This document shows positions 38,297 to 46,583 of a stretch of DNA of 64,000 nt, in pieces; position 1 is the first letter of the stretch; each line of letters opens with the position of its first letter. Position numbers and translations under genes: made by a program. Under the pieces are notes generated by a model. It had not been told where the DNA came from. It made no database searches and worked only from the letters and a program-made list of their open reading frames with translations. The stretch is taken from the NCBI RefSeq assembly GCF_039649665.1, contig NZ_JBDJAW010000031.1, forward strand, positions 26,534 to 90,533, in the 5' to 3' direction. This DNA comes from Microbispora sp. ZYX-F-249 (GTDB lineage Bacteria > Actinomycetota > Actinomycetes > Streptosporangiales > Streptosporangiaceae).

Positions 38297-38970
38297 CCCG
38301 CCCCCCAGTAGCCGAACCCGTAGCCGAAGCTCCATCTCACGATGAGTAACACAATAATTGCGGAGTGTGCGAAGCGCGACGGGAACCGCTACCTTGGCAC
38401 GGTGGCCATCTGCTTCTGATGGGCTAAGGGAGCATCTGCGGCGGTTTGCCCGCGGACTCCCGCGGCCCCGAGCGGACGGGCACGACGGGTGCGGGGGGAA
38501 GAGAGCGAAAGCGGGCCACCGCCGGAAGGAGCAGCCATGGTGCGAGGCGTCATCTGGACCTGACCGGGCCCTGCGAAGCCGGCCCACGTGGCGCCCATGG
38601 CCCGCATGCGCCCTCCCGCACGCCGTCCCAAGTACGCTCCCGCACGCCGTCCCACGTGCGCTCCCGCACGCCGTCCCACGTGCGCTCCCGCACGCCGGCC
38701 CACGTGGCGCCCATGGCCCGCATGTGCGCTCCCGCACACCGTCCCACTGCGCCTCCCGCACGCCGGCCCACGTGCGCCCCGCGCCGTCCCATGACCGCGC
38801 GTGCACCGGACAGCGCGTACCGCGCCCCTCGGTAGCGAAAGGCAAGGAGCGCTGCCCGGCGGGAGGGCCGTCGGCGTGTCTTCCGATCGCGGAAGCACCT
38901 CGCCCGCAACCGCCTGCCGCGCAGCCGCGCCCGATGTCGCGGGCCTTTCCGGCGCGGGGCGACGGCGCTG
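38297..38970. other. Non-coding region containing a tandem-repeat island
   Basis: 674 nt between the GGDEF gene and ssb. All six frames stay open across much of it only because the repeat unit is a multiple of three and GC-rich; the translations are low-complexity Arg/Pro/Ala and not credible proteins. An A/T-rich stretch near 38340-38370 probably holds the GGDEF promoter. Confidence 0.6.
38577..38795. repeat. 24-bp tandem repeats with a 30-nt longer direct repeat
   Basis: Unit GCTCCCGCACGCCGTCCCAC + GTGC, 24 nt. Near-perfect copies at 38612-38635, 38636-38659, 38660-38683 and 38684-38707, then 38728-38750 (23 nt) and 38752-38775, with a partial copy after. The block CCCACGTGGCGCCCATGGCC + CGCATG occurs both before the array (near 38583) and inside it (near 38698), giving a higher-order duplication. 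No spacers, so not CRISPR. Confidence 0.85.
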
Positions 38971-39792
38971 TCAGGCGGCGAGTGCGCGTGGGAGCCAGGC
39001 GTCCTCGCCGCTCTGGTGGTCGCTCTCCACGGTCTCCGGATCAGACGGGTCATCCGGATCAGACGCGTCACCCGGGCCCGACACGTCACCCGGGCCCGAC
39101 ACGTCACCCGAGGCGGACGCGTCGCCCGGGCCGGACGTGGCCGCCGTCGCCTCCGGTGCGTCGCCCGCGTCGGTCTCCTTCGGCCCGGCGGTACGTCCCG
39201 TGTCGCCGGCCCGCCAGACGTCGCGGGCGCCGGCGGTCTCCCCCGCTGCGGCGGCCCGCAGGGCCCCGTCGTCCGTGCCTCGCTCGCCGACGAGGGCGTC
39301 GAAGGCCTCGTCACCACCTCCGTCGGCGGCGACTCCCCCGCCGAGGACGGCGGTGCCGGTGAGCTCCCACTCGCGCGTCGCGTCCTCCATCGCCTGACGC
39401 TCGCCGTCGCTCGGCGCGCCCGCCGAGTAGGCCCGGATCGGCTTCTCGAACGTGGCGATGCCCCACTTCAGGTCATGGCCCACGGAGCCGGCCTCGATCT
39501 CCGCCCAGAACCGCTGCTCGCCGTCGCGCTCGAACTGCTTGATGCGCAGCTTGCCGTACACCACGACCGGGTGGCCCTTGCGGACCGACTGCTGGACGTT
39601 GTCCGCCAGTCCCCGGTAACAGCGCACGGTGTAGTAGGTGGTGTCCCTGGTCTGCCAGGTGTTGGTCTGCTGGTCGAGGACGCGCCTGTTGACGGCCATC
39701 CGCATCGAGGTCACGCGAGAGCCGTCGCGGAACTGGTACTGCCGGGGGTCGTCGGTGACGTTCCCGCTCAGCGTGACGTAGATGTCGTTCAT
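38971..39792 (-). CDS. ssb: Single-stranded DNA-binding protein, variant C-terminus
   Basis: 273 aa. The N-terminal ~120 residues are an SSB OB fold (MNDIYVTLSGNVTDDPRQYQF, VRCYRGLADNVQQSVRKGHPVVVYG). The rest is a long disordered acidic tail with near-repeats (SGPGDVSGPGDASDPDD). It ends WLPRALAA rather than the DDDIPF-like acidic tip that recruits replication and repair proteins. This is therefore not the housekeeping SSB and may be an actinobacterial paralogue with a specialised role (inference). Downstream of the dynamin-like pair. Confidence 0.85.
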   Translation of the reverse strand: MNDIYVTLSGNVTDDPRQYQFRDGSRVTSMRMAVNRRVLDQQTNTWQTRDTTYYTVRCYRGLADNVQQSVRKGHPVVVYGKLRIKQFERDGEQRFWAEIEAGSVGHDLKWGIATFEKPIRAYSAGAPSDGERQAMEDATREWELTGTAVLGGGVAADGGGDEAFDALVGERGTDDGALRAAAAGETAGARDVWRAGDTGRTAGPKETDAGDAPEATAATSGPGDASASGDVSGPGDVSGPGDASDPDDPSDPETVESDHQSGEDAWLPRALAA

Positions 39793-39975
39793 CGATGTGC
39801 CTCCCCGGCCCGGTCACTCGCCGGGCTCGGGTGACCACATTGGCCGGGGACGTCACCGCCCCACCGGCCAGAACCGCATTCTGTGGATGACGCGGCACCT
39901 GTGGACGACAGCCTGTGCACGACGGCATGCGGGACGGCGGCCCCATGCGGACGGCCGCCTCCGCGGCGTCGCGCG

Positions 39976-41607
39976 TCAGCGCCGGGTGGCCGCCATCGCG
40001 CCGAAAAACTCGTTGTACCGGTCCAGCTCGCGCTCCACCGGCTGGACGACCATGTCCTGCGCCAGGACGCCCACCCGGCGCCTCATGTCGCCCTCCAGCC
40101 GGTCGCGTTCCTTGCCCGCCGCGAGCACCACGAAGTTCCTGCTCGCCATGGCCGAGAACAGCCCGAGCCCGAGGACGCTGATCATCATCAGCCCCACCCA
40201 GGGCAGCACGCCCACGTCGCCGAGGACCTCGGCGGGCGGACGGCCCGCCTTGAACACGCCGTACGCGAGGATCGCGCCCGCCCAGGCGAGGCTCGCGACG
40301 AACATGACCACCAGGAGGTACTGCCAGATCTTCAGCAGCCACCACCACGCGGGCACCCGGTCGAGCGGCGGAGCCACCTCCGCCAGATCGTTCGACAGCG
40401 CCTCGGGAAGCTCGTCCACCCGCGAGCGGGCGGCCTCGCGCACCCCGTCGCGCCATACCTCGGGCATGCCGGCCGTCAGCCCGTCGGCGAGCGCCTGCAC
40501 CGCGTTGTCGACCTCGGCGGGCTGGGCGGTGACCGAGCTCGCGACCAGGCCGCGGATGTCGTCCTTCACCGCACCGAGACGCAGGCTCTTGAGCGGGTCG
40601 GGCCGCAGCCGGGCCGCCCAGCGCGCGTACGGCCAGCCGACCCAGTCGGCCGAGCGGACGGCGTGCACGTTCTCGAGGGCCTCACCCAGGGCGGAGACGC
40701 CGATCGCGTCGCACAGCGCGTCGACCAGCCCGGCACGCCGCGCTCCGTCCACCGTGGGCTCCGCCCGCAGCAACTCCGGCATGTCCTTCACCAGCCGCTG
40801 CACGAGCCGGTCGAGATCGGCTTCGAGGCGCTGGTAGGCCGCCCGCCGGGCGGCCACGGACTCGGCCAGGACGGCCTTCAGGCTGTCCACGCCCTTGCCT
40901 GTGGTGGCGGACGTCGCGACCACGCGGGGGCGGGCCACTCCCTCACGCCGGAGAAGCTCTTCCAGGTCGGTCACGCACTCCGCCTGCTCCTCGGGGGTGA
41001 GCCGGTCGGACTGGTTCAGCACGAAGACCGTCACCGCGTCGTGCCCGGTCAGCTCGGTCACGTAGCGCCGGTGCACCGAGGCGTCGGCGTACTTCTGCGG
41101 GTCGAGCACCCAGACGATGAGGTCGGCCACCTGGATCAGCCGGTGGGCCTCGTGATCGGTGAGCGCGCGGATCGAGTCGTGGTCGGGCAGGTCGAGCAGG
41201 ATCAGCCCGTGCAGCTGGCTCTCGCCCTTGTCGAGGGCGCTGGCGCGGGCGAACCGGTGCCGCCACTGGATCTGCAGCCAGTCGAGCAGCGGGCCCGCGC
41301 CGTCGATGCCCCACACGCAGGCGTGGGTGCGCGCGGTGGTGGGCCGGCGTACGCCGATGGGCGACAGCTCCAGCCCGGAGACGGCGTTGAACAGGGACGA
41401 CTTCCCGCTGCCCGTGCCGCCCGCGAGCGCGACGACCGTGTGGTCGGACGACAGCTTGAGCCGGTCGCCCGCGCGCAGCAGGAGCTGGGCCGCCTCCGTG
41501 AGCAGCGCCGGGTCGAGCCGTCCCTGTCCCAGCTCGACGATCTTGGCCAGGGCGGCGAGCCTGGAGCCGAGCCCGTGCTGCGTTTCGGCGGTGCTGAGAG
41601 CCGTCAT
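39976..41607 (-). CDS. Dynamin-like / YfjP-type GTPase with two TM segments
   Basis: 543 aa. P-loop AGGTGSGKSSL at 62-72, switch PTTARTHA, G3 DLPDHDS and G4 NQSD. Two hydrophobic segments near 425-447 and 468-488 precede a helical tail. Adjacent to another dynamin-like GTPase; this pair resembles the DynA/DynB genes that stabilise FtsZ rings during sporulation septation in Streptomyces (inference from organisation and type). 58 nt downstream of its partner. Confidence 0.82.
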   Translation of the reverse strand: MTALSTAETQHGLGSRLAALAKIVELGQGRLDPALLTEAAQLLLRAGDRLKLSSDHTVVALAGGTGSGKSSLFNAVSGLELSPIGVRRPTTARTHACVWGIDGAGPLLDWLQIQWRHRFARASALDKGESQLHGLILLDLPDHDSIRALTDHEAHRLIQVADLIVWVLDPQKYADASVHRRYVTELTGHDAVTVFVLNQSDRLTPEEQAECVTDLEELLRREGVARPRVVATSATTGKGVDSLKAVLAESVAARRAAYQRLEADLDRLVQRLVKDMPELLRAEPTVDGARRAGLVDALCDAIGVSALGEALENVHAVRSADWVGWPYARWAARLRPDPLKSLRLGAVKDDIRGLVASSVTAQPAEVDNAVQALADGLTAGMPEVWRDGVREAARSRVDELPEALSNDLAEVAPPLDRVPAWWWLLKIWQYLLVVMFVASLAWAGAILAYGVFKAGRPPAEVLGDVGVLPWVGLMMISVLGLGLFSAMASRNFVVLAAGKERDRLEGDMRRRVGVLAQDMVVQPVERELDRYNEFFGAMAATRR

Positions 41608-41665
41608 GGATTCCTCACCGTGGTGCCGGGGGCGTACTCGGGTGTGAGCCGCCGGATCGGCTCCG

Positions 41666-43993
41666 TCATCGTGCGACCTCGAGGTTGTACGTTGCCTGGT
41701 ACAGCCGCGTCGCCGCGGCCTCGTCCGGGATCCCGGCGCTGTCGAGCGCGTCGACGTACCGGAGCGTCTCCTCGTCGAAGAGCAGGCCGACGCGGGCGCG
41801 CAGGTCGCTGCGGGCCTTGGCGCTGATGTTGCGCAGCGACTCCGCGCCGAGCAGGCCGCGCAGCAGTCGCTGGGGCAGCGCGCCGGCGGCGGCGCCCGCC
41901 GGGGCGTCCGTGGCGCCGTAGCCGAGCAGGCCGATCATGAAGATCAGCGAGAGCGACTCCACGTCGAACGAGATCAGCTTGGCCACCGACCGCTTGGTCA
42001 CGCCCTCGGTGCGGATCAGTTCGGTGACGTGGTCCTGCCAGGCGGTGATGGTCCTGGTGATCCTGCGTCCGATCTCCTCCGACGGGCGGCCGAGCCCCGG
42101 AGTCGCGGCCAGCCGGTCGCCCGCGCCCGCCCGCTGCCGCCACCGCGCCACGACCTCCTCGGCGGCCTGCTGGACGGCCGTGTTGACCAGCGCTTCGAGG
42201 CCGCTCCGCAGGGCGGTCCGCAGCCCGCGCACGCGCTCCGGACCCTGCTGGTGGCCCTTGCCCCCGCGCCGCAACTGCAGGGTGCGCATGAGGTCGCCGG
42301 AGCCGGCGAAGTCCTGCCACCGCGCGAGCACCTCCCCGCGCAGCAGCGAGCCGTCCCTGGTCGCCTCGTCGATCCCCGCCAGGACCCCCATGTACGCCGC
42401 GTCGACGTCGGAGCGCAGGTCGGCGCGCAGGGCGACCTGGGTCTCCAGGTGCCGGGCGAGGGCGGGCAGCCGGGTGCGGAAGCTGTTCAGCACGCCGTTC
42501 AGCGTGGTCTTGACCGCCGCCTCCCGCCGCTCGTCGTCGACGGACAGCGCGGACAGCCACATGCGCAGGTCGGCGATCTCGATCTCGGGCAGCCGCCCCT
42601 CCCGTACGGCCGTCTCGTTGATGACGAAGCACTCGACCTCGCCCAGGCCGTACTCCTTCAGCATGCGCCCGAAGTGCTTGACGACGACGTCGCGGGACTT
42701 CGGCGGCACGCGGGACAGCACGATGACCAGGCGCGCCCCGCGTTCCTTGGCCCGGCGCAGCAGACCCCAGGACGGCGCGTCGGCGTACCGGGACGCCGTG
42801 GTGACGAACACCCACAGGTCGGCGGCGTCCAGCATGCGATGCGCGATCTCGTGGTGCTCCTCGACGACCGAGTCGATGTCGGGTGTGTCGAGCAACGCGA
42901 GTCCCCGGGGCAGGGACGGGCTCGACGTCAGCACCACGCTGCCGGGCGGGGCGTCCCGCCTGGGTTCGTCGAGCCTGTGCAGGTCGCCGAGGAGGTCTCC
43001 CCTGGCGTACCACTCGTGGTCGTCGGGGTGACAGGCGAGCACCGGCGTCGCCGTCGTCGGGCGGCGCACGCCCGTGGCCGAGACCTTCCGCCCGGCGAGC
43101 GAGTTGACGATGGTGGACTTGCCCGCCCCCGTCGAACCGGCCACGACGATCAGCGCGGGCGCGGTGCTCATGTGGACGCGCGGGATGACGTAGTCGTCGA
43201 GCTGCGCCAGGACCGCCGCCTGCGCCTTGCGCGCCTCCTGGGAGCCCGGCACGTCGAGACCGAAGTGCAGGCCCTTCACCGCCGTACGGAGCTGGTTGAG
43301 CGCCTCGGTCAACGCCGCGGAGACCGGCTCCGGCATCGGGAACGAGCGGACCCGGTCGTCGCCGGACCCGTCCTCCTCCTCCGCGGTCTCCGCGTCGGTG
43401 ACGTCCTCGGCGTCCTGTTCGCCGTCGCCGCCCTCCGGCCCGCCGCCCTCCGGCCCGCCGGCTTCCTGCCCGCCGGCTTCCTGCCCGCCGGCTTCCTGCC
43501 CGCCGGGCTCCTGCCCGCCGGCCTCCGCGTCCGCGGAGGAGCCTTCGGGCGCGTCCCCCGCGGCGCCGTCCCCGGCGTCGTCGTCGGCCGTGTCGTTCAC
43601 AACAGTGCCGTCCGGGGCCGCGCCGTCCGGGACCGCGTCGTGCGGGACCGTGCCGGGGTCGGCGGGCCGTTCGAGGCCGTCGTCCACCTCGGGGGCGCGG
43701 TCGTCCTCCTCCCCGGAGGAGTCCGGAACGGTCTCCTGCGCGATCTCCACGGCGGGCTCGGACGGTGCGGGTGCGGACGGTGCGGGTGCGGACGGTGCGG
43801 GCAGCGGCCCGCGCGAGTCCGAGGGGCGCGAAGGAAGCTCCGGATCGGGCTCGTCGTCGCGGATCGGGCGGAACGCGACGGTCCGCTCCCCCGGCGACTC
43901 CGGGTGCTCCTCGATGTCCGGCTCCTCGGTAACGGCGTCGCCGGAACCCGCACCGGTCCCGTGGTCGGGCGTGTTCCTGGCTGCCGATCTCAC
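41666..43993 (-). CDS. Dynamin-family GTPase with long disordered N-terminus
   Basis: 775 aa from GTG 43993, whose GTGA overlaps the cysG stop. The first ~215 residues are acidic and low-complexity, with short repeats (GGQEA four times, APSAP). P-loop GSTGAGKST at 286-294, then RRPTTATPV, LLDTPDIDSV (G3) and a long helical C-terminus with one weak hydrophobic segment. Likely partner of the next GTPase. The frame upstream of 43993 lies in cysG and is a chance extension. Confidence 0.85.
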   Translation of the reverse strand: MRSAARNTPDHGTGAGSGDAVTEEPDIEEHPESPGERTVAFRPIRDDEPDPELPSRPSDSRGPLPAPSAPAPSAPAPSEPAVEIAQETVPDSSGEEDDRAPEVDDGLERPADPGTVPHDAVPDGAAPDGTVVNDTADDDAGDGAAGDAPEGSSADAEAGGQEPGGQEAGGQEAGGQEAGGPEGGGPEGGDGEQDAEDVTDAETAEEEDGSGDDRVRSFPMPEPVSAALTEALNQLRTAVKGLHFGLDVPGSQEARKAQAAVLAQLDDYVIPRVHMSTAPALIVVAGSTGAGKSTIVNSLAGRKVSATGVRRPTTATPVLACHPDDHEWYARGDLLGDLHRLDEPRRDAPPGSVVLTSSPSLPRGLALLDTPDIDSVVEEHHEIAHRMLDAADLWVFVTTASRYADAPSWGLLRRAKERGARLVIVLSRVPPKSRDVVVKHFGRMLKEYGLGEVECFVINETAVREGRLPEIEIADLRMWLSALSVDDERREAAVKTTLNGVLNSFRTRLPALARHLETQVALRADLRSDVDAAYMGVLAGIDEATRDGSLLRGEVLARWQDFAGSGDLMRTLQLRRGGKGHQQGPERVRGLRTALRSGLEALVNTAVQQAAEEVVARWRQRAGAGDRLAATPGLGRPSEEIGRRITRTITAWQDHVTELIRTEGVTKRSVAKLISFDVESLSLIFMIGLLGYGATDAPAGAAAGALPQRLLRGLLGAESLRNISAKARSDLRARVGLLFDEETLRYVDALDSAGIPDEAAATRLYQATYNLEVAR

Positions 43994-45222
43994 GGGACCC
44001 GCTCCGCTCGCACCATTTCGATCTCCTGGCCGACCTTGACGACCTCGCCGACGATCACGATCGCCGGAGGCCGCACTCCGGCCGCGGTCACCCGTTCCGC
44101 CACGGTCGACAAGGTGGCGGCAACGGATCGCTGGGTCGGAAGAGTACCGTCCTGTACCACCATCACGGGAGTTTCCGGTGAACGTCCGTCTCGAACCAGC
44201 GTTTCGGCGATCTCCTTGATCCGTTCGACCGCCATGAGAAGTATCAGGGTTCCGCTCGATCGCGCCAATCCGGGCCAGTCGACGGTGGACCTGGGGTCGC
44301 CGGGTGCCACGTGCACGGAGATGACATGGAACTCCTGGCTCACCCCGCGGTGGGTGACCGGGACCCCGGCGGCCCCCGGCACCGCGACCGCGCTGGTGAT
44401 TCCGGGCACCACGGTCACCGGGATGCCCGCCCGGGCACAGGCGATCATCTCCTCGCCGCCGCGGCCGAAGACGAACGGGTCGCCGCCCTTCAGCCGCACG
44501 ACGAACTTGCCCGCGCGGGCGTGCTCGACGAGCAGTTCGTTGATCTTCTCCTGGGACAGCGACCGGCCGTACGGCACCTTCGCCGCGTCGATCAGCTCGA
44601 CGTCGGGCGACAGCTCGTCCAGGAGCGCGCGCGGCGCGAGGCGGTCGGCCACGACCACGTCGGCCTGGGCCAGAAGCTGGCGTCCCCGCACGGTGATCAG
44701 GCCGGGGTCGCCGGGACCGCCGCCCACCAGCGCGACGCCGACCGGCTTGGTGCGGTGCCGCCTGGCGTCCACGGTGCCGTCGCGCAGCGCGCCGACGATC
44801 GCGTCGCGGATGCCGGCCGCGCGGCGGGGGTCGCCGCCGGCGGTGACCGCGACGCCGACCTCGTCCACCCGCCCGCTGGCGGGGGTCCAGGCCGCCGAGG
44901 CGTCCTTGTCGTCGGCCCGGACGCACCAGATGCGCTTGGCCTCGGCCTCGGCGGCGACCGCGGTGTTGACGTCGCGGTGGTCGGTGCAGGCGTGCACGAG
45001 CCAGGCGCCGTCGCAGTCGCCGACCTGGTACGGCCGCCGTTCCCAGATCACCCGCCCGGTGGCGATGAGGTCGTCCAATGCCGGGGTGACGGTGGGCGAG
45101 ATCAGGGTGACGGAGGCTCCGGCGTCGAGCAGTGCGGGGATCCGCCGCTGTGCGACGCGTCCGCCGCCGACCACGAGAACACGCCGCCCGTCGAGGCGGA
45201 GGCCGAGCAGGTAGGGCGCCAT
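43990..45222 (-). CDS. cysG: Siroheme synthase (precorrin-2 dehydrogenase / uroporphyrinogen-III C-methyltransferase)
   Basis: 410 aa. N-terminal NAD-dependent precorrin-2 dehydrogenase-like domain (RVLVVGGGRVAQRR at 14-27), then a SUMT domain (VALVGGGPGDPGL near 168, KVPYGRS, RLKGGDPFVFGRGGEE, PGITSAVAVP, THRGVSQEFHVI). Shorter than enteric CysG. Makes precorrin-2 and siroheme for nitrite/sulfite reductases and feeds corrin synthesis; consistent with nearby cobT and cbiX. Its stop overlaps the start of the dynamin-like GTPase. Confidence 0.93.
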   Translation of the reverse strand: MAPYLLGLRLDGRRVLVVGGGRVAQRRIPALLDAGASVTLISPTVTPALDDLIATGRVIWERRPYQVGDCDGAWLVHACTDHRDVNTAVAAEAEAKRIWCVRADDKDASAAWTPASGRVDEVGVAVTAGGDPRRAAGIRDAIVGALRDGTVDARRHRTKPVGVALVGGGPGDPGLITVRGRQLLAQADVVVADRLAPRALLDELSPDVELIDAAKVPYGRSLSQEKINELLVEHARAGKFVVRLKGGDPFVFGRGGEEMIACARAGIPVTVVPGITSAVAVPGAAGVPVTHRGVSQEFHVISVHVAPGDPRSTVDWPGLARSSGTLILLMAVERIKEIAETLVRDGRSPETPVMVVQDGTLPTQRSVAATLSTVAERVTAAGVRPPAIVIVGEVVKVGQEIEMVRAERVP

Positions 45223-45349
45223 GACCCCAGTCTCCCTATCGCGTCAAGCGTGCATTGTTAGGAGGCAAACCTACCCGCTGGGCTCGGGCGACATTCACCG
45301 GTTGAGACTTGTGCGTCCACAGGTCGGTCGCCCCGCGGGCCCCCGGGGC

Positions 45350-46435
45350 TCACTCGCCCTTGTCCGTCACGCCCGCGGAGTCGAAGGTGGCGACCTCGTG
45401 CATGACCCGCGCCGCGGCGCTGACCAGAGGGTGGGCGAGCAGCCCGCCGGTTCCCTCGCCGAGGCGCAGCCGCAGGTCGACGAGCGGGTCGAGCCCCAGG
45501 TGGGCCAGCGCCGCCGCGTGGCCCGGCTCGGCCGACCGGTGCCCGGCCAGGCAGTAGCCGATGGCGTCGGGCGCGATCGCGCCGGCCACCAGGGCCGCCG
45601 CCCCGGCGATCACCCCGTCCAGGATGACGGGCACCCGGGCCGCGGCGGCGCCGAGCACGAAACCGGCGATCGCCGCGTGCTCCAGGCCGCCGACCGCCGC
45701 GAGCACGCGCAGCGCCGCGTCCGGTCCGTCCGGTACGGCTCCCGCCTCGGTGATCCCGTTGACCCGCAGGCCCCGCCGTACGATCTCGATCTTGTGCTCG
45801 TAGGTGGCGTCGTCGACGCCGGTCCCCCGCCCGGTGACCCCGGCGGCGGGCCTGCCGGTGAACGCGCAGATCAGGGCGGCCGACGCGGTGGTGTTCGCGA
45901 TGCCCATGTCGCCGGTGACCAGGCAGCGCGCGCCCGCGCCCACCAGGTCCCCGGCGATCTCGATGCCGACGGCCAGGGCTGCGCCGGCCTGCTCCGGCGT
46001 CATCGCGGGCCCCTGCGACAGGTCGGCCGTGCCGTACGCGACCTTGCGGGCGAGCAGCCGGGGCGCGGGCGGCAGGTCGGCCGCGACTCCCACGTCCACC
46101 ACCGTCACCGACGCGCCCACCTCGGCGGCGAAGACGTTGGCGACGGCCCCTCCCGCGGTGAAGTTGGCCACCATCTGCGCGGTGACCTCCTGCGGCCAGG
46201 GGCTCACCCCCTGGGCGTGCACGCCGTGGTCGGCGGCGAAGATCGCCAGAGCGGCCGGGGACGGGAGCGGCGGCGGGCAGGTCCCGGCGATGCCCGCGAG
46301 CCGCACCGCGACGTCCTCGAGGACCCCGAGCGAGCCGCTCGGCTTGGTGAGCCTGTCCTGGTGGGCCCTGGCCTCCGCCATGGGGCCGGGCTCGACCGGG
46401 CGGATGGCGCCGATCGTCTCGCCGAGGGACGTCAT
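45350..46435 (-). CDS. cobT: Nicotinate-nucleotide--dimethylbenzimidazole phosphoribosyltransferase
   Basis: 361 aa from ATG 46435 with AAGGAG 6 nt upstream; ATG 46456 is in frame but has no binding site. Motifs: DRLTKPSGSLG, FAADHGVHAQGVS, GDMGIANTT, and near the C-terminus the catalytic Glu in LGEGTGG. Activates the lower ligand of cobalamin. Upstream of cysG and downstream of cbiX on the same strand. Confidence 0.94.
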   Translation of the reverse strand: MTSLGETIGAIRPVEPGPMAEARAHQDRLTKPSGSLGVLEDVAVRLAGIAGTCPPPLPSPAALAIFAADHGVHAQGVSPWPQEVTAQMVANFTAGGAVANVFAAEVGASVTVVDVGVAADLPPAPRLLARKVAYGTADLSQGPAMTPEQAGAALAVGIEIAGDLVGAGARCLVTGDMGIANTTASAALICAFTGRPAAGVTGRGTGVDDATYEHKIEIVRRGLRVNGITEAGAVPDGPDAALRVLAAVGGLEHAAIAGFVLGAAAARVPVILDGVIAGAAALVAGAIAPDAIGYCLAGHRSAEPGHAAALAHLGLDPLVDLRLRLGEGTGGLLAHPLVSAAARVMHEVATFDSAGVTDKGE

Positions 46436-46488
46436 GCTCTCTCCTTCTGTCGCCACCTGGTCCGGCCGCGGCGCCCCGATGCCGGCCC

Positions 46489-46544
46489 CTGCTCACCGGC
46501 CCTCTGCTCACCGGCCCTCTGCTCACCGGCCCCTGCTCACCGGG
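46489..46544. repeat. Short tandem repeats between cbiX and cobT
   Basis: Four head-to-tail copies of a 14-15 nt unit CTGCTCACCGGCCCT in the 148-nt gap. Probably slippage-prone spacer DNA, similar in style to the 13-mer array at 50678. Confidence 0.75.
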
Positions 46545-46583
46545 TACGGCCGGGCGGCCGCCGGAACCGGACCGGCGGGCGCG

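Noticed and set aside
38577..38795. CRISPR-like array
   Set aside because: Units are directly contiguous with no unique spacers, and there are no cas genes.
38389..39317. Long open frames on both strands across the repeat island and ssb
   Set aside because: They are open because the 24-bp unit is a multiple of three and lacks stops; products are repetitive Arg/Pro/Gly with no biological signature.
43994..44926. Upstream extension of the dynamin-like GTPase frame through cysG
   Set aside because: Composition is Arg/Gly/Pro-rich with no domain, and cysG occupies this DNA; the GTGA overlap at 43993 gives a natural start.
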